Positions 1 through 10,600 of a stretch of 64,000 bases of DNA are shown in pieces (the stretch's first letter is position 1; every line of letters starts with the position of its first letter). Made by a program: the position numbers and the translations under genes. The notes under the pieces were generated by a model, which made no database searches, was not told where the DNA came from, and saw only the letters and a program-made list of their open reading frames with translations. Origin of the DNA: Competibacter sp963695105 (GTDB lineage: Bacteria > Pseudomonadota > Gammaproteobacteria > Competibacterales > Competibacteraceae); NCBI GenBank assembly GCA_963695105.1, contig CAVOGC010000017.1, positions 1-64,000 of the forward strand. The letters are read 5' to 3'.

Positions 1-3000
1 ATCGCTGCCGGAACTCCACAGCCCGAAGCCACCGCCGGCATCCTGCAAGCTCAGGATGCGCTGGATCGCCTCCTGCACCCGCGCCCGCAGGCCGGCTTCG
101 GTGGCGTTTTGGCCGACCCAGGCTTGGGCGACCTGGTTGAAATACAGCAGCGGCAGGGCCCGGCTGGTGGTTTGTTCCAGGCAACCGTAGGGATAGCGGT
201 CCAGTTCGGCCAGCAGCTCGGGCACGTTGAGATTGGGCCGGCTGGCGACGCTCAACCGCGCCTGACCGGTGCCGGGTAGATACTCGTTCAGCACCTCGCC
301 GCCAAGCCGCAGCGATTCGCCAGGGTTCAGCCGTTGCGCGACGCGGTTGCTGATGAGAGTCTGCGCCGGCCGCACGCCGATGTCCGCTTCCCGCGTCAGT
401 TGGAAGTCGTTCGGTCCCGTGATCTGCAAGCGAACCTGGCCCTTGCCCGGTTGCAAACCGCGCAGGGTGAAGGCCCGGCCGCCCTGGTTTTGGGTGGCGG
501 AATCGGCCACCGTGAAGGTGAAGGCCGCCGGCTCGTCCACCGCCACCGCGCCCTCGGCGCTCAGACGCAGTTGATAATCGCCCGGCGGGGCATTCAGGTT
601 CCGCACGGTCACGGTGATCCGGCTTTCGTCCTCCGGCGCCAGAAAGCGCGGCAGGTAGACTTGCGCCACCAGCGGATCGCGCACCAGCGGTTTGGCTTCG
701 GCTTGACCAACTCGGTCGTGGTTCCAGGCCACCGCCATCAGGCGCAACTGGCCGTTGAAATCGGGCAGCGCCAGCGGCACGCGCGCCCGCCCGTCGCCGT
801 CCAGCGCCACCGGCCCGGAGAACAGCGCCAGGGTTTTCACCGTGCGGATGCCGGAGGCGTCCAGTTGCCGGCTGCCGGCGTCGCCGCCGGCCCGGAGCTG
901 GCCCGGTCGCCCGCCGGTTTCGATCAGCTTGCCGTACAGGTCCAGCACCTGCATGCCCAGCCGGCGCTTGCCGAGGAAGTATTGCACCGGGTCCGGCGTG
1001 GCGAAATCGGTCAGTTGCAGGATGCCTTCATCCACCGCCGCTACCGTCAGCCAGGCCGGTTGGCCCGCGTCGATACCCGCGACCGCGACCGGCAGTTCCA
1101 CCGTCTGGCGTGGCTTCCATTCGGTCGGCGCGTCCAGGGTGACGGTCAGGGTGCGCGGCGCGGGGTCCAGTCCTACCCAGGCCACGCCGATGGCCCGGCC
1201 CGGTCCGCGCTGCGCGGCGCCGTCCGCCGGGCGGAACGCGGTGGCGGCGATGTATACCCCCGGACCCCATTCGGCGGGGATCGGCAGTTCCACCGTCGCG
1301 CCGTCGGCGCCGGCGCTGACGGTTTTGCTCAGCCACAGCCGGTCGCCGACCACGTTCAGCAGCACCTCGCCGGCAAACGGGGCGCGGACGAAGATTTTGG
1401 CGGTTTCGCCGGCCTGGTAACGCGGCTGGTCCAGCGTCACCTTCATCTGGTCGGGCGTGTCGCCCTCGCTGGGGGTTTCGAACCAGCCGGCGGTGAAGCG
1501 CACGCTGGAGGCGACGCCGGTGGCCGGATCGAGCACGTCCAGCCGGTAATGGCCCCAGTCCAGCCCCCGCTGGGTTACGACGGCCGGCTGGTCGGCGGCG
1601 AGGTTCAGGGTTTGCCCGCCGGCGGGCGTGCTGTCGCGGATGATCAGTTTGTAGTTCCAGCGGCCGTCGTCGTGATACCAGTAATACTGGTACTCCTCGC
1701 GCACCAGTTCGGCGCGCAGCCCGCTTTTGGCCTGCGGCTGGCCCAGCGGGTCGAGCGCGATCACCTCGAACGCCGCTTCCTGCCCGGTCTGGACACCGCC
1801 GTCGCCGAAACGCGGCTTGATGCCGATGGCGAACGGTTGGGTCCGGTAGGGCAGATCCAGGCTGCGGTTCACTGGCCGCCCGCCCGGCTCGAACAGCGAT
1901 ACCCGCACCCTGGCCAGCAGCGGCCGAGTGGTGTCGGGCGTCTGGTCCAGCGCGATCAACGCCTGCGCCTTGCCCTGGGCGTCGGTGCCGGCCAGCGCCA
2001 CCGGGAAGCGTTGCGCGGTCCAACTGTCCTGCGCCAGCCCGAAGCGATAGCCGGGGAAGGCTGGATAGGGGTTGGCGTCCTCGTCCAGCACCAGTTCGGC
2101 CTCGGCCTTGAGGTTGGCGGCCGGCGCGCCGTACAGGAAGCGGCCGTCGATGTCCATCACCGCCGGTTCGCCCGGCTTCAGCACCGTCGCCGTCGAGTGC
2201 AGCTCCAATTTCAACTGCTGCGGCACGAAATCCTCGACCTGAACGCTCAGTTGTCCGACGGGCTCGCCCTTGGGGTCGGTATAGGCCTTGATCGTCCAGG
2301 TTCCAGTGCGGGCGTTCAAAGGCAGCGGCAGTTGGACGTGGTAGCCGCCCAGCGCCGGAGCGCCCGGCCGCAACTGAGCGATTTCCACCGTATCGGGCCG
2401 GAACACCTTCAGGGTCAGCGGCGTCTCGGGGAGGGCGTAACCGCGACTGTCGCGCACCAGCGCCATCAGTTCCACGGTCTCGCCGGGCCGGTAGACTCCG
2501 CGCTCGGTATACAGGAAGGCGTCCACCGGCCCCGACGCGGCGCGGCCCCCGACGCCCCGGTCGCTGAGGTCGAAGGCCGGCTTGGTCAGGTCGAGAAAGT
2601 TGTAGTCGCCCTTGCCGAAAGCCATCAGCGCCGCCGGCTCGCGGCCGCCGGCGCCGCGCAACAGACCCGGATCGAGCCGGGCGTAGCCCTGGCGGTCGGT
2701 GACCGCCTGACCCAGTTCGCCATTGTTGCGGGCGAATAGCCGCAGTTCGATGCCCGGCAACGGCTTGGCGCCGGTCAGCGAGCGGGCGAACACATGCAAG
2801 CCATCGTCGCCGCGCAGGGTGAACAGCCCGATATCGGAAACCACCAGCCATTGCGTGGCCCGGTTCTCGTAGCTGTCCGGGTCCTGGCCGACCCGCTCGG
2901 CGGAGACGATGTAGATGCCCGGTTGCGGGTCGCGCAGGATCTCGCCGACCGGGATGGCGGTGGTGATTTCCTGGTTGCGTTCGCCGGCGGCCAGGGTCAG

Positions 3001-4044
3001 AACGCCTTCCCATACCTGCTCGCCGGATTGCTTGGCGATGGTGTTGAGATCGTAGCCGTCCAGCAAATTGGTGATGCGGCGGTTTTCGATCTCCCGCAAC
3101 AGGTTGCGGTCGTTGATCCGCAGCACCCGCAGCCGCGCCGCGTCCAGGTTGACGCTGGTCAGGGGCAGATGCTGGCCACCGGTCTTGGGCAGCACGTAGG
3201 TCGCGCCGCGGAAACCCAGGGTCGGTTCGCGGTCCTCGATCTTGGCGGTGAATTCCTGATTGGCGCGGGTTTTCTCCCCCGTGGCGGAAGGGATGCCAGC
3301 CCGGGCGGTGATCGCGTAGCTTTGGCCGTGGCTGACTCCTTCCACGCACAATTGCCGTTCCTTGGCGCTGGCCACCGCCTGGATGGCCGGCTGGACGAGG
3401 AGATAATCCTCGTAATGAACGCGCCGGTCCCTGGCCAGATCGTCGGAGAAGTTCAGGCAGATTTTCGGGGTGGCGTTGTCGGATTCGACCGAAACGCCCT
3501 TGATTTGGAAGGCGTTGGCGTCGGCCAGCTCCTGATAGCGCTTGGCGACGCGAGGGTTGTCTTCCAGCTCCAGCCCCTCGCGGTACGCGGCGATGGCCAG
3601 TTTGGGCGACCGGTCCTGATCGTACAGCTCGCCCAGCCAGAACAGGGCGCGGGCGCGCTCGAACGGCGCGCGCGCCGCCTGAAGGGCGTTCCAGGCCGCT
3701 TGCCGGGTGCGTTCCCGCGCCTGCCGCCGGGTTTCCGAATCGTTTTTGTCTTCTTGCGCCAGAGCGCGCCAGATTTGGCTTAAATCCAACCAGACCGTCG
3801 CTGGGGCGTCGGCGGCAAGGGCGGTTTCGTAGCGCTCGATGGCCGCGGTTCGGTTGCTTTGCCGCGCCTGTTGCTCGGCCTGTTGCGTCAGTGTGGCGGC
3901 TGACTGGCCGGCGGGGTCGCGGCTGTCGCGGATGGATTGCAGGTACTGGGCGGCGGTCACCGCCAGCGTCGGATCGTCGAGGGCGCGGGCGCCGCCCGAC
4001 AGCAGCAGCGCCAGCAGAAAGAGCGGAAGCAACAAACGGCGCAT
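1..4044 (-). CDS. Alpha-2-macroglobulin family protein (3' end outside window)
   Basis: Bacterial type-1 alpha-2-macroglobulin, thought to trap proteases in the envelope. The frame is open from an ATG at 4044 to base 1, giving 1348 residues of an expected ~1600-1900; the C-terminus lies outside the window. The start has AAGGAG a few bases upstream. Residues 1-21 form a signal peptide (MRRLLLPLFLLALLL, ending GGARA) with no lipobox Cys, so a soluble periplasmic form is likely, unlike lipoprotein YfhM. A TPR-like helical stretch follows (about 60-150), then repeated beta-sandwich MG domains. The thioester motif YGCLEQ is at bases 172-186, with Cys near residue 1288, so the trap chemistry looks intact. 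The usual partner pbpC would lie beyond the edge and cannot be seen. Confidence 0.9.
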   Translation of the reverse strand, partial: MRRLLLPLFLLALLLSGGARALDDPTLAVTAAQYLQSIRDSRDPAGQSAATLTQQAEQQARQSNRTAAIERYETALAADAPATVWLDLSQIWRALAQEDKNDSETRRQARERTRQAAWNALQAARAPFERARALFWLGELYDQDRSPKLAIAAYREGLELEDNPRVAKRYQELADANAFQIKGVSVESDNATPKICLNFSDDLARDRRVHYEDYLLVQPAIQAVASAKERQLCVEGVSHGQSYAITARAGIPSATGEKTRANQEFTAKIEDREPTLGFRGATYVLPKTGGQHLPLTSVNLDAARLRVLRINDRNLLREIENRRITNLLDGYDLNTIAKQSGEQVWEGVLTLAAGERNQEITTAIPVGEILRDPQPGIYIVSAERVGQDPDSYENRATQWLVVSDIGLFTLRGDDGLHVFARSLTGAKPLPGIELRLFARNNGELGQAVTDRQGYARLDPGLLRGAGGREPAALMAFGKGDYNFLDLTKPAFDLSDRGVGGRAASGPVDAFLYTERGVYRPGETVELMALVRDSRGYALPETPLTLKVFRPDTVEIAQLRPGAPALGGYHVQLPLPLNARTGTWTIKAYTDPKGEPVGQLSVQVEDFVPQQLKLELHSTATVLKPGEPAVMDIDGRFLYGAPAANLKAEAELVLDEDANPYPAFPGYRFGLAQDSWTAQRFPVALAGTDAQGKAQALIALDQTPDTTRPLLARVRVSLFEPGGRPVNRSLDLPYRTQPFAIGIKPRFGDGGVQTGQEAAFEVIALDPLGQPQAKSGLRAELVREEYQYYWYHDDGRWNYKLIIRDSTPAGGQTLNLAADQPAVVTQRGLDWGHYRLDVLDPATGVASSVRFTAGWFETPSEGDTPDQMKVTLDQPRYQAGETAKIFVRAPFAGEVLLNVVGDRLWLSKTVSAGADGATVELPIPAEWGPGVYIAATAFRPADGAAQRGPGRAIGVAWVGLDPAPRTLTVTLDAPTEWKPRQTVELPVAVAGIDAGQPAWLTVAAVDEGILQLTDFATPDPVQYFLGKRRLGMQVLDLYGKLIETGGRPGQLRAGGDAGSRQLDASGIRTVKTLALFSGPVALDGDGRARVPLALPDFNGQLRLMAVAWNHDRVGQAEAKPLVRDPLVAQVYLPRFLAPEDESRITVTVRNLNAPPGDYQLRLSAEGAVAVDEPAAFTFTVADSATQNQGGRAFTLRGLQPGKGQVRLQITGPNDFQLTREADIGVRPAQTLISNRVAQRLNPGESLRLGGEVLNEYLPGTGQARLSVASRPNLNVPELLAELDRYPYGCLEQTTSRALPLLYFNQVAQAWVGQNATEAGLRARVQEAIQRILSLQDAGGGFGLWSSGSD

Positions 4045-4122
4045 CGCGGACTCCTTGAGATCATGATGGCGGGGGCGATCATGGCGGGCGTGTCCCGACG
4101 CTCGCCACGATCGCGGGCTATG

Positions 4123-4140
4123 ATTGATAATATTGATAAT
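4123..4140. repeat. Tandem 9-bp repeat in the divergent A2M/rppH region
   Basis: ATTGATAAT occurs twice back to back with no spacer. Each copy contains GATAAT, close to a -10 hexamer, and the repeat is a sharp AT-rich island in GC-rich DNA between two divergent genes. It may be a doubled -10 element or a binding site; no matching -35 is obvious. Confidence 0.4.
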
Positions 4141-4307
4141 AGCGGGTTCCGGCGCGGCTGGTCGGGGGCGGATGTGGCTCCCGCCCCCGCCCGGACGGCG
4201 GAGTTCGCAAGAAATTTGTGACTGCGATGGATTATCCAGTGGAACAAGGATTGATACTTGTGAAAAAATACGATGAATTATTCATTGCAGCCTATCGGTT
4301 TCCAACC

Positions 4308-5108
4308 GTGATCGATTCGGAGGGTTATCGGCCGAACGTCGGCATCATTCTGTGTAACGAAGAAGGACGCCTTTTCTGGGCGAAGCGGATCGGGCAGCGT
4401 TCCTGGCAGTTTCCCCAGGGTGGCATCCAACGGGATGAATCGCCCGAGCAGGCCATGTTTCGCGAGCTGGCCGAAGAAGTTGGCCTGCGGCCGGAGCACG
4501 TTCAAGTGATCGGCTGCACCAAGGGCTGGCTGCGCTACCGCTTGCCCAAGCGTTTGATCCGGCACGGCGGCAAGCCGACCTGCATCGGTCAGAAACAGAT
4601 CTGGTTCCTGCTGCGGATGCTGGGCGGCGAGGAAACGGTGCGGCTGGATTTGTCCGAACGCCCCGAGTTCGACTACTGGCAGTGGGTGGATTACTGGTAC
4701 CCGCTGCGCGCCGTGGTGCCCTTCAAGCGCCATGTCTACTGGCGGGCGCTGCACGAACTGGCGCCGCTGCTGTTTTTCGGCCGCCCACCGCGGCGGGCGC
4801 CGCGCGATTCCAGTTTGCCCGATGCTGGTTTGTCCCGCCTGTCGTCGCCGGTCCGGCCCCGGTCGCCCGAGCCGGTCCGGCAATCCGCCACCGTGGTCAA
4901 GCATGTGGTCGTACTGCCGCTGCGGCGGGTGGAGGTCGGCGAGCACCCCGTCATCACCCGCATGGTGGTTTCGGCGCGCCGGCTGGGCGGGTTGGAGGCG
5001 CCGCCCGCCCAGCCGGCGCTGGAGCCACCGGTCGGCATGGCATCCCCCGGTGAGGTTCGCTCGCCGCGCCCGCCCGCATCGCGCCCGCACCGTTTGTTTC
5101 GGCGCTGA
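4308..5108 (+). CDS. rppH: RNA pyrophosphohydrolase RppH with long C-terminal tail
   Basis: Nudix hydrolase that removes pyrophosphate from mRNA 5' ends and so triggers RNase E decay. The Nudix box is complete: GGIQRDES, then REL, then EEVGL. The flanking RppH signatures IDSEGYRPNVG, WQFPQGG, CIGQKQ and EFDYWQWV are all present. The chosen start is the GTG before IDSEGYRPN, because RppH proteins begin with M-I-D there. The frame stays open upstream to an ATG at 4218 and a GTG at 4260, and no ribosome-binding site settles the choice. The catalytic domain ends near residue 160. Beyond it lie about 105 Pro/Arg-rich residues, far longer than the E. coli tail. ptsP follows 36 bases downstream, as in E. 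coli. Confidence 0.9.
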   Translation: MIDSEGYRPNVGIILCNEEGRLFWAKRIGQRSWQFPQGGIQRDESPEQAMFRELAEEVGLRPEHVQVIGCTKGWLRYRLPKRLIRHGGKPTCIGQKQIWFLLRMLGGEETVRLDLSERPEFDYWQWVDYWYPLRAVVPFKRHVYWRALHELAPLLFFGRPPRRAPRDSSLPDAGLSRLSSPVRPRSPEPVRQSATVVKHVVVLPLRRVEVGEHPVITRMVVSARRLGGLEAPPAQPALEPPVGMASPGEVRSPRPPASRPHRLFRR

Positions 5109-5144
5109 CGGTTCCCGTTTCGCTGTCTGTTGAGGACGGTTCCC

Positions 5145-7409
5145 ATGCTGGACATCCTGCGGCGTATCGTGCAGGACATCAACGCTACCCGCGACTTGAG
5201 CGAAGCGCTCAACCTGATCGTGGTCGAGGTCAAGGCCGCGATCCACACCGATGTCTGCTCGGTGTACATGACCGATCACACTCGCGGCGAACATGTGCTG
5301 ATGGCCACCGATGGCTTGCGGCCGGGCGCGGTCGGCAAGGTGCGGCTGAAACTCGGTCACGGGCTGACCGGGCTGGTCGCCACCCGGGCCGAGCCGGTCA
5401 ACGTCGATAACGCCCCCGCCCACCCCGCTTTCCGCTACGTCGCCGCCACCGGCGAAGCGCCGTTCCGCGGGTTTATCGGCGTGCCGATCGTGCGCCGCCG
5501 CAAGGTGTTTGGGGTGCTGGTGGCGCAGCAGCGCGAGCAGCGCAAGTACACCGCCGATGAGGAATCGTTTCTGGTGACGCTGGCGGCGCAACTGGCCGGC
5601 TGCATCAATCAGGCGGAAATCCGTCAGGCGCTGGAGCGGCTCGACGACGACGCGCTGTCGGGCACCCTGTTTCTGGAAGGGGTGGCCAGCGCCCGTGGGT
5701 TGGCGATCGGCGAGGCGGTGGTGGTGTTTCCGGCCACCGCGCTGAACCAGGTGCCGGACAAGGACATCGACGATCCGGACGCCGAGGCTTCGCGCTTCCG
5801 CCAGGCGGTGGCGGCGGAATTGGCCGAACTGCAACGCTTGAGCGAGCGGATGCGGCTGCTGCTGGCGGCCGGCGACCGGGCGCTGTTCGACGCTTACGCG
5901 CTGCTGCTGAGCAGCGACAGCCTGGTCAACGGCACTTTGGAGCGGATCGGCGCCGGCAACTGGGCGCCCGGCGCGTTGCGGGCCACGGTGCTGGAATACG
6001 CCAATATCTTCGCGGAAATGGACGACCCCTACCTGCGCGAGCGCGCCGCCGACATCCTCGATCTTGGCCAGCGCCTGCTGGACCGCCTGCAGGAGGAGCA
6101 GGTGGTCAACCGTCATTATCCCGACCACACCATCCTGATGGGCGAGGAGATCAGCGTTTCCCAACTGCTGGACGTGCCGCCCGAGAAGCTCAAGGGTCTG
6201 GTGTCGGTGCGCGGCACCGGCGCCTCGCACGTCGCCTTGCTGGCGCGCGGGCTGGGGGTTCCGGCGGTGCTCGGCGTCAGCAACCTGCCGCCGGGCCGCT
6301 TGCACGGCCGCGAGGTGGCGGTGGACGGCTACACGGTGCGGGTCTGCATCCAGCCCAGCCCGGCGCTGCGCCTGGAATATCTGAAGCTGATCGCCGAGGA
6401 GGCCGAGTTATCGCGCGGCTTGCAGCACCTGCGCGATCTGCCGGCCGAGACGCCGGACGGCCATAGGCTGGAACTGCACGCCAATTCCGGTTTGTTCGCC
6501 GACATCGCCGCCGCCCGCAACAGCGGGGTGCAGGGAGTGGGGCTGTATCGCTCGGAGCTGCATTTCTTCCTGCGCGACCGCTTCCCCGGCGAGGAAGAGC
6601 AGGCCACCATCTACACCCGGGTGCTGCGGATCATGGAGCCGCATCCGGTGGTGCTGCGGACCTTGGATGTGGGCGGCGACAAGCCGTTGCCGTATTTTCC
6701 CATCAATGAGCAAAACCCGTTTCTGGGCTGGCGCGGCATCCGCATCAGTCTGGACCAGCCCGATCTGTTCAAGACGCAGTTGCGGGCGATGCTGCGGGCC
6801 GGCGCGGTTTATCCCAACCTGGCGATTCTGTTTCCGATGATCGGCAGCGTTGGCGAGTTGAGCGAGGCGCTGGATCTGTTGCATTGTTCCGAGAAGGAAT
6901 TGCGGGAGGACGGGGTGCCGGTTCGAACGCCGCGGGTCGGCATCATGGTGGAAGTGCCGTCGGCGGTGTATCAGATCGACCGACTGGTGCGGATGGTGGA
7001 TTTCGTCTCGGTCGGCAGCAACGATCTGACCCAGTATCTGCTGGCGGTGGACCGCAACAACGACCGGGTCGCCAAGCTGTACGACCCGCTGCATCCGGCG
7101 GTGCTCATGGCGATCCGCCAAGTGGTCGAGGGTAGCCAGGCCGCCGGCAAGCCGGTCGGCGTGTGCGGCGAGATGGCCGGCGACCCGGCGTCCGCCCTGC
7201 TGTTGATGGCGATGGGGGTGGGCAGCCTGAGCATGAATCTGGGCAGCCTGCTCAAGATCAAGTGGATGATCCGCAGCATTCGCCATGACGCCGCCCAGGA
7301 TGTTCTCGCCGAGGTGATGCGGATGGACAGCGCCGCCGCCATCCGCGACCGCGCCAACGCCTTCCTCGATCAACAGGGTTTGAGCGGCCTGTTGCGGGTG
7401 GGCAAGTAG
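5145..7409 (+). CDS. ptsP: Phosphoenolpyruvate-protein phosphotransferase PtsP (enzyme I-Ntr)
   Basis: First enzyme of the nitrogen-related PTS; it passes phosphate from PEP to NPr (PtsO) and responds to nitrogen status. It has 754 residues, close to E. coli PtsP (748). An N-terminal GAF domain (about 1-165) precedes the enzyme I module. The phospho-His motif GASHVALLARG places the active His near residue 362. The PEP-binding signature DFVSVGSNDLTQY and the C-terminal VGVCGEMAGDP motif are present. ATG 5145 is preferred over an upstream in-frame TTG because TGAGGA lies upstream at good spacing and the family begins MLDILRRIVQDIN. It probably shares a transcript with rppH. No ptsN or ptsO is in the window. 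Confidence 0.95.
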   Translation: MLDILRRIVQDINATRDLSEALNLIVVEVKAAIHTDVCSVYMTDHTRGEHVLMATDGLRPGAVGKVRLKLGHGLTGLVATRAEPVNVDNAPAHPAFRYVAATGEAPFRGFIGVPIVRRRKVFGVLVAQQREQRKYTADEESFLVTLAAQLAGCINQAEIRQALERLDDDALSGTLFLEGVASARGLAIGEAVVVFPATALNQVPDKDIDDPDAEASRFRQAVAAELAELQRLSERMRLLLAAGDRALFDAYALLLSSDSLVNGTLERIGAGNWAPGALRATVLEYANIFAEMDDPYLRERAADILDLGQRLLDRLQEEQVVNRHYPDHTILMGEEISVSQLLDVPPEKLKGLVSVRGTGASHVALLARGLGVPAVLGVSNLPPGRLHGREVAVDGYTVRVCIQPSPALRLEYLKLIAEEAELSRGLQHLRDLPAETPDGHRLELHANSGLFADIAAARNSGVQGVGLYRSELHFFLRDRFPGEEEQATIYTRVLRIMEPHPVVLRTLDVGGDKPLPYFPINEQNPFLGWRGIRISLDQPDLFKTQLRAMLRAGAVYPNLAILFPMIGSVGELSEALDLLHCSEKELREDGVPVRTPRVGIMVEVPSAVYQIDRLVRMVDFVSVGSNDLTQYLLAVDRNNDRVAKLYDPLHPAVLMAIRQVVEGSQAAGKPVGVCGEMAGDPASALLLMAMGVGSLSMNLGSLLKIKWMIRSIRHDAAQDVLAEVMRMDSAAAIRDRANAFLDQQGLSGLLRVGK

Positions 7410-7623
7410 GAAGTAGATAGCGCTCGGCCCGGCGCAATTCGGACGAGGATCAAGCAGGATCGCTCGTCTCCAACGAGTCAGGCTTCCCGTTGGCCTTACC
7501 CGAGCCCTCCGTCAAGGGCTACATCGTGCGATCGCCTGGGTTCATGCCGCTCGACCAGAGCCGGTGAATTGGCGATTACTGCTATCATCCGCGCTTTCCC
7601 GCTGACCCAGGAGAGTGTTCGCG
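7410..7623 (+). other. Intergenic region between ptsP and purL
   Basis: No gene is seen. A short hairpin, AGCCCT/AGGGCT at 7503-7520, could mark the end of the ptsP transcript but has no U-tract. The purL promoter candidate lies near the right end. Confidence 0.5.
7580..7588 (+). promoter_or_regulatory. Candidate extended -10 promoter of purL
   Basis: TGCTATCAT matches an extended -10 (TGn plus TATCAT) 36 bases before the purL ATG. No good -35 is visible at 17 bases, as is common for extended -10 promoters. A PurR operator is not evident. Confidence 0.4.
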
Positions 7624-10600
7624 ATGCTGCGTTTTCGTGGAAGCCCCGCCCTGTCGCCGTTCCGTCTGGAGAAGCTGCTGGCCGCGCTGCGCCGGCGGGT
7701 TCCAGTCGTCACCGAGGTCTACGCCGAGTTCGTCCATTTCGTGGACGGCCGGCTGACCGCGCATGATCGCGAGGTGCTGGACCGGCTGCTTCAGTACGGC
7801 CCCGCCGCGACCCAGCGCCATCTCGACGGCGAACCCACCTTTCTGGTCGTTCCTCGTCCTGGCACCCTCTCGCCCTGGTCCTCCAAGGCCACCGACATTG
7901 CCCGCAACTGCGGCTTGCAACATGTCCGCCGCATCGAACGCGGCGTGGCGTATTACATCGAATCGACACGGGCGCTGACCGCCGGGGATTTGGCGACCCT
8001 GAAGCCGCTGCTGCACGACCGCATGACCGAGGCGGTGCTGGGGTCGGCCGACGATCCCGCCGTGCTGTTCGCCCATGCCGAACCGGCGCCGCTGGCCAGC
8101 GTGGATTTGCTCGGCGGCGGGCGCGACGCGCTGGCGGTCGCCAACCGCGAACTGGGGCTGGCGCTGTCGGAGGACGAAATCGACTATCTGCTCGACAGCT
8201 TCATCCGGTTGGAGCGCAATCCCACGGATGTGGAGCTGATGATGTTCGCGCAGGCCAACTCCGAGCATTGCCGGCACAAGATTTTCAACGCCGACTGGAT
8301 CGTGGACGGCGTAAAACAGGATCGGTCGTTGTTCGCCATGATCCGCCATACGCATGAACGCCACCCTGACGATGTGCTGTCGGCCTACCACGACAACGCG
8401 GCGGTGATGACGGGGTTTCATGCCGGGCGCTTTTTCCCTGATCCAACCGACGGCCAGTACCGCTATCACCCGGAAGCGGTGCATATCCTGATGAAAGTGG
8501 AGACCCACAACCATCCGACCGCGATTTCGCCTTTCCCTGGCGCGGCCACCGGCTCCGGCGGCGAAATCCGCGACGAGGGCGCGACCGGGCGCGGGGCCAA
8601 ACCCAAGGCCGGCTTGTGCGGCTTTTCGGTCTCGCATCTGCGCATTCCGGATTTCGTCCAGCCCTGGGAGCGGGATTACGGCAAACCGGCGCGCATCGTC
8701 TCGGCGCTGGAGATCATGCTGGAAGGTCCCATCGGCGCGGCGGCCTTTAACAATGAGTTCGGCCGCCCCAACCTGGCCGGTTACTTCCGCAGTTTCGAGG
8801 AAGACGGTCCCGACGGGCAGCGGCGCGGCTATCACAAGCCGATCATGATCGCCGGCGGCTTGGGCAACATCCGCGAACCGCATGTCCACAAGGCCGCACT
8901 GCCGCCGGGCGCCGTCATTGTCATCCTGGGCGGCCCGGCGATGCTGATCGGGCTGGGCGGCGGCGCGGCGTCCAGCATGGCGGCGGGCAGCTCGCACGAA
9001 GATCTCGACTTCGCCTCGGTGCAGCGCGGCAACCCGGAAATCCAGCGCCGCGTCCAGGAAGTCATCGACCGCTGCGCGGCGCTGGGCCAGGACAACCCCA
9101 TCCTCTCGATTCACGATGTCGGCGCGGGCGGGCTATCCAACGCCGTGCCGGAAATCGTCCACGACGCCGGGCGGGGCGGGCGCTTCGAACTGCGCGATGT
9201 GCCAAACGACGATCCCGGCATGTCGCCGATGCAGATCTGGTGCAACGAGGCGCAGGAACGCTATGTGCTGGCCATCGCCGCCGAGGAGTTGGAGATCTTC
9301 AAGACGCTGTGCGAACGCGAGCGTTGTCCGTATGCCGTGATCGGCGCGACCACCGAAATGCCGCATTTGACGGTCGATGACCGCCAGTTCGGCAACCGGC
9401 CGGTGGATTTGCCAATGAACGTGTTGTTCGGCAAGCCGCCAAAACTGCTGCGCGAAGTGGCGCGGGAGCCGGCCGCGCTCTGGCCGCTCGATCTGGCGGG
9501 GGTCGAGCTGGCCGACGCCGTGGCGCGGGTGCTGCGCTTCCCGGCGGTGGCCGACAAGAGTTTCCTGATCACCATCGGCGACCGCACCGTGACCGGGCTG
9601 GTCTGTCGCGATCAGATGGTCGGACCCTGGCAGGCGCCGGTCAGCGATGTCGCGGTGACCGCCACCAGCTTCGATGCCGATACCGGCGAAGCGATGGCGA
9701 TGGGCGAGCGCGCGCCGCTGGCGCTGCTGGACGCGCCGGCATCCGGCCGGATGGCGGTCGGCGAAGCGCTGACCAACATCGCCGCCGCCCGGATCGAAAA
9801 GCTGGGCGACGTCAAGCTGTCGGCCAACTGGATGGCGGCGGCCGGCCACCCCGGCGAGGATGCCCGGCTGTTCGATACCGTCCAGGCCGTGGGGATGGAA
9901 CTGTGCCCGGCGCTGGGCATCGCCATTCCGGTCGGCAAGGATTCGCTGTCGATGAAAACGGTCTGGGATGCCGGTGGCGAACGCAAGAGCGTGGTGGGAC
10001 CGCTGTCGCTGATCGTCTCCGCCTTCGCGCCGGTGCCGGATCTGCGCCGCACCCTGACGCCGCAACTGCGCGCCGACCGGGGCGACACCGACCTGATCCT
10101 GATCGATCTCGGTCGTGGGAAAAATCGACTGGGCGGCTCGGCGCTGGCGCAGGTTTACAACCAGTTGGGCGACGCCGTTCCCGACCTGGACCAGCCGGAG
10201 GACCTGGCGGCTTTCTTTGCGCTGATTCAGGAACTCAACGCGGCCGGTCGCTTGCTGGCCTATCACGACCGGTCCGACGGCGGGCTGCTGGCGGTGCTGG
10301 CGGAGATGATGTTTGCCGGTGGTCGCGGCGTGACGGTGCTGCTGGACGATCTGGGCGAGGAGTTGCTGCCGGCGCTGTTCGCCGAGGAACTGGGCGCGGT
10401 GGTGCAGGTGCGGGCGCGGGATCGCGATGCGGTGTTGGGACGCTTGATCGCCGCCGGGCTGGGCGAGTGTAGCCATGTGATCGGCACGCCGAACGACCAG
10501 GATCGGCTGATTCTGCGCCATGCCGGCGAGTCGGTGTTTAGCGCCGGCCGCGCCGAATTGCGGCGGCTGTGGTCGGAAACCAGTTGCCGGATGCAGGCGC

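Noticed and set aside
1028..3349. 773-residue open frame on the minus strand
   Set aside because: Its Arg/Pro/Gly-rich product has no family character and it lies in another frame of the alpha-2-macroglobulin gene, whose own frame is open across 1-4044 with a thioester motif.
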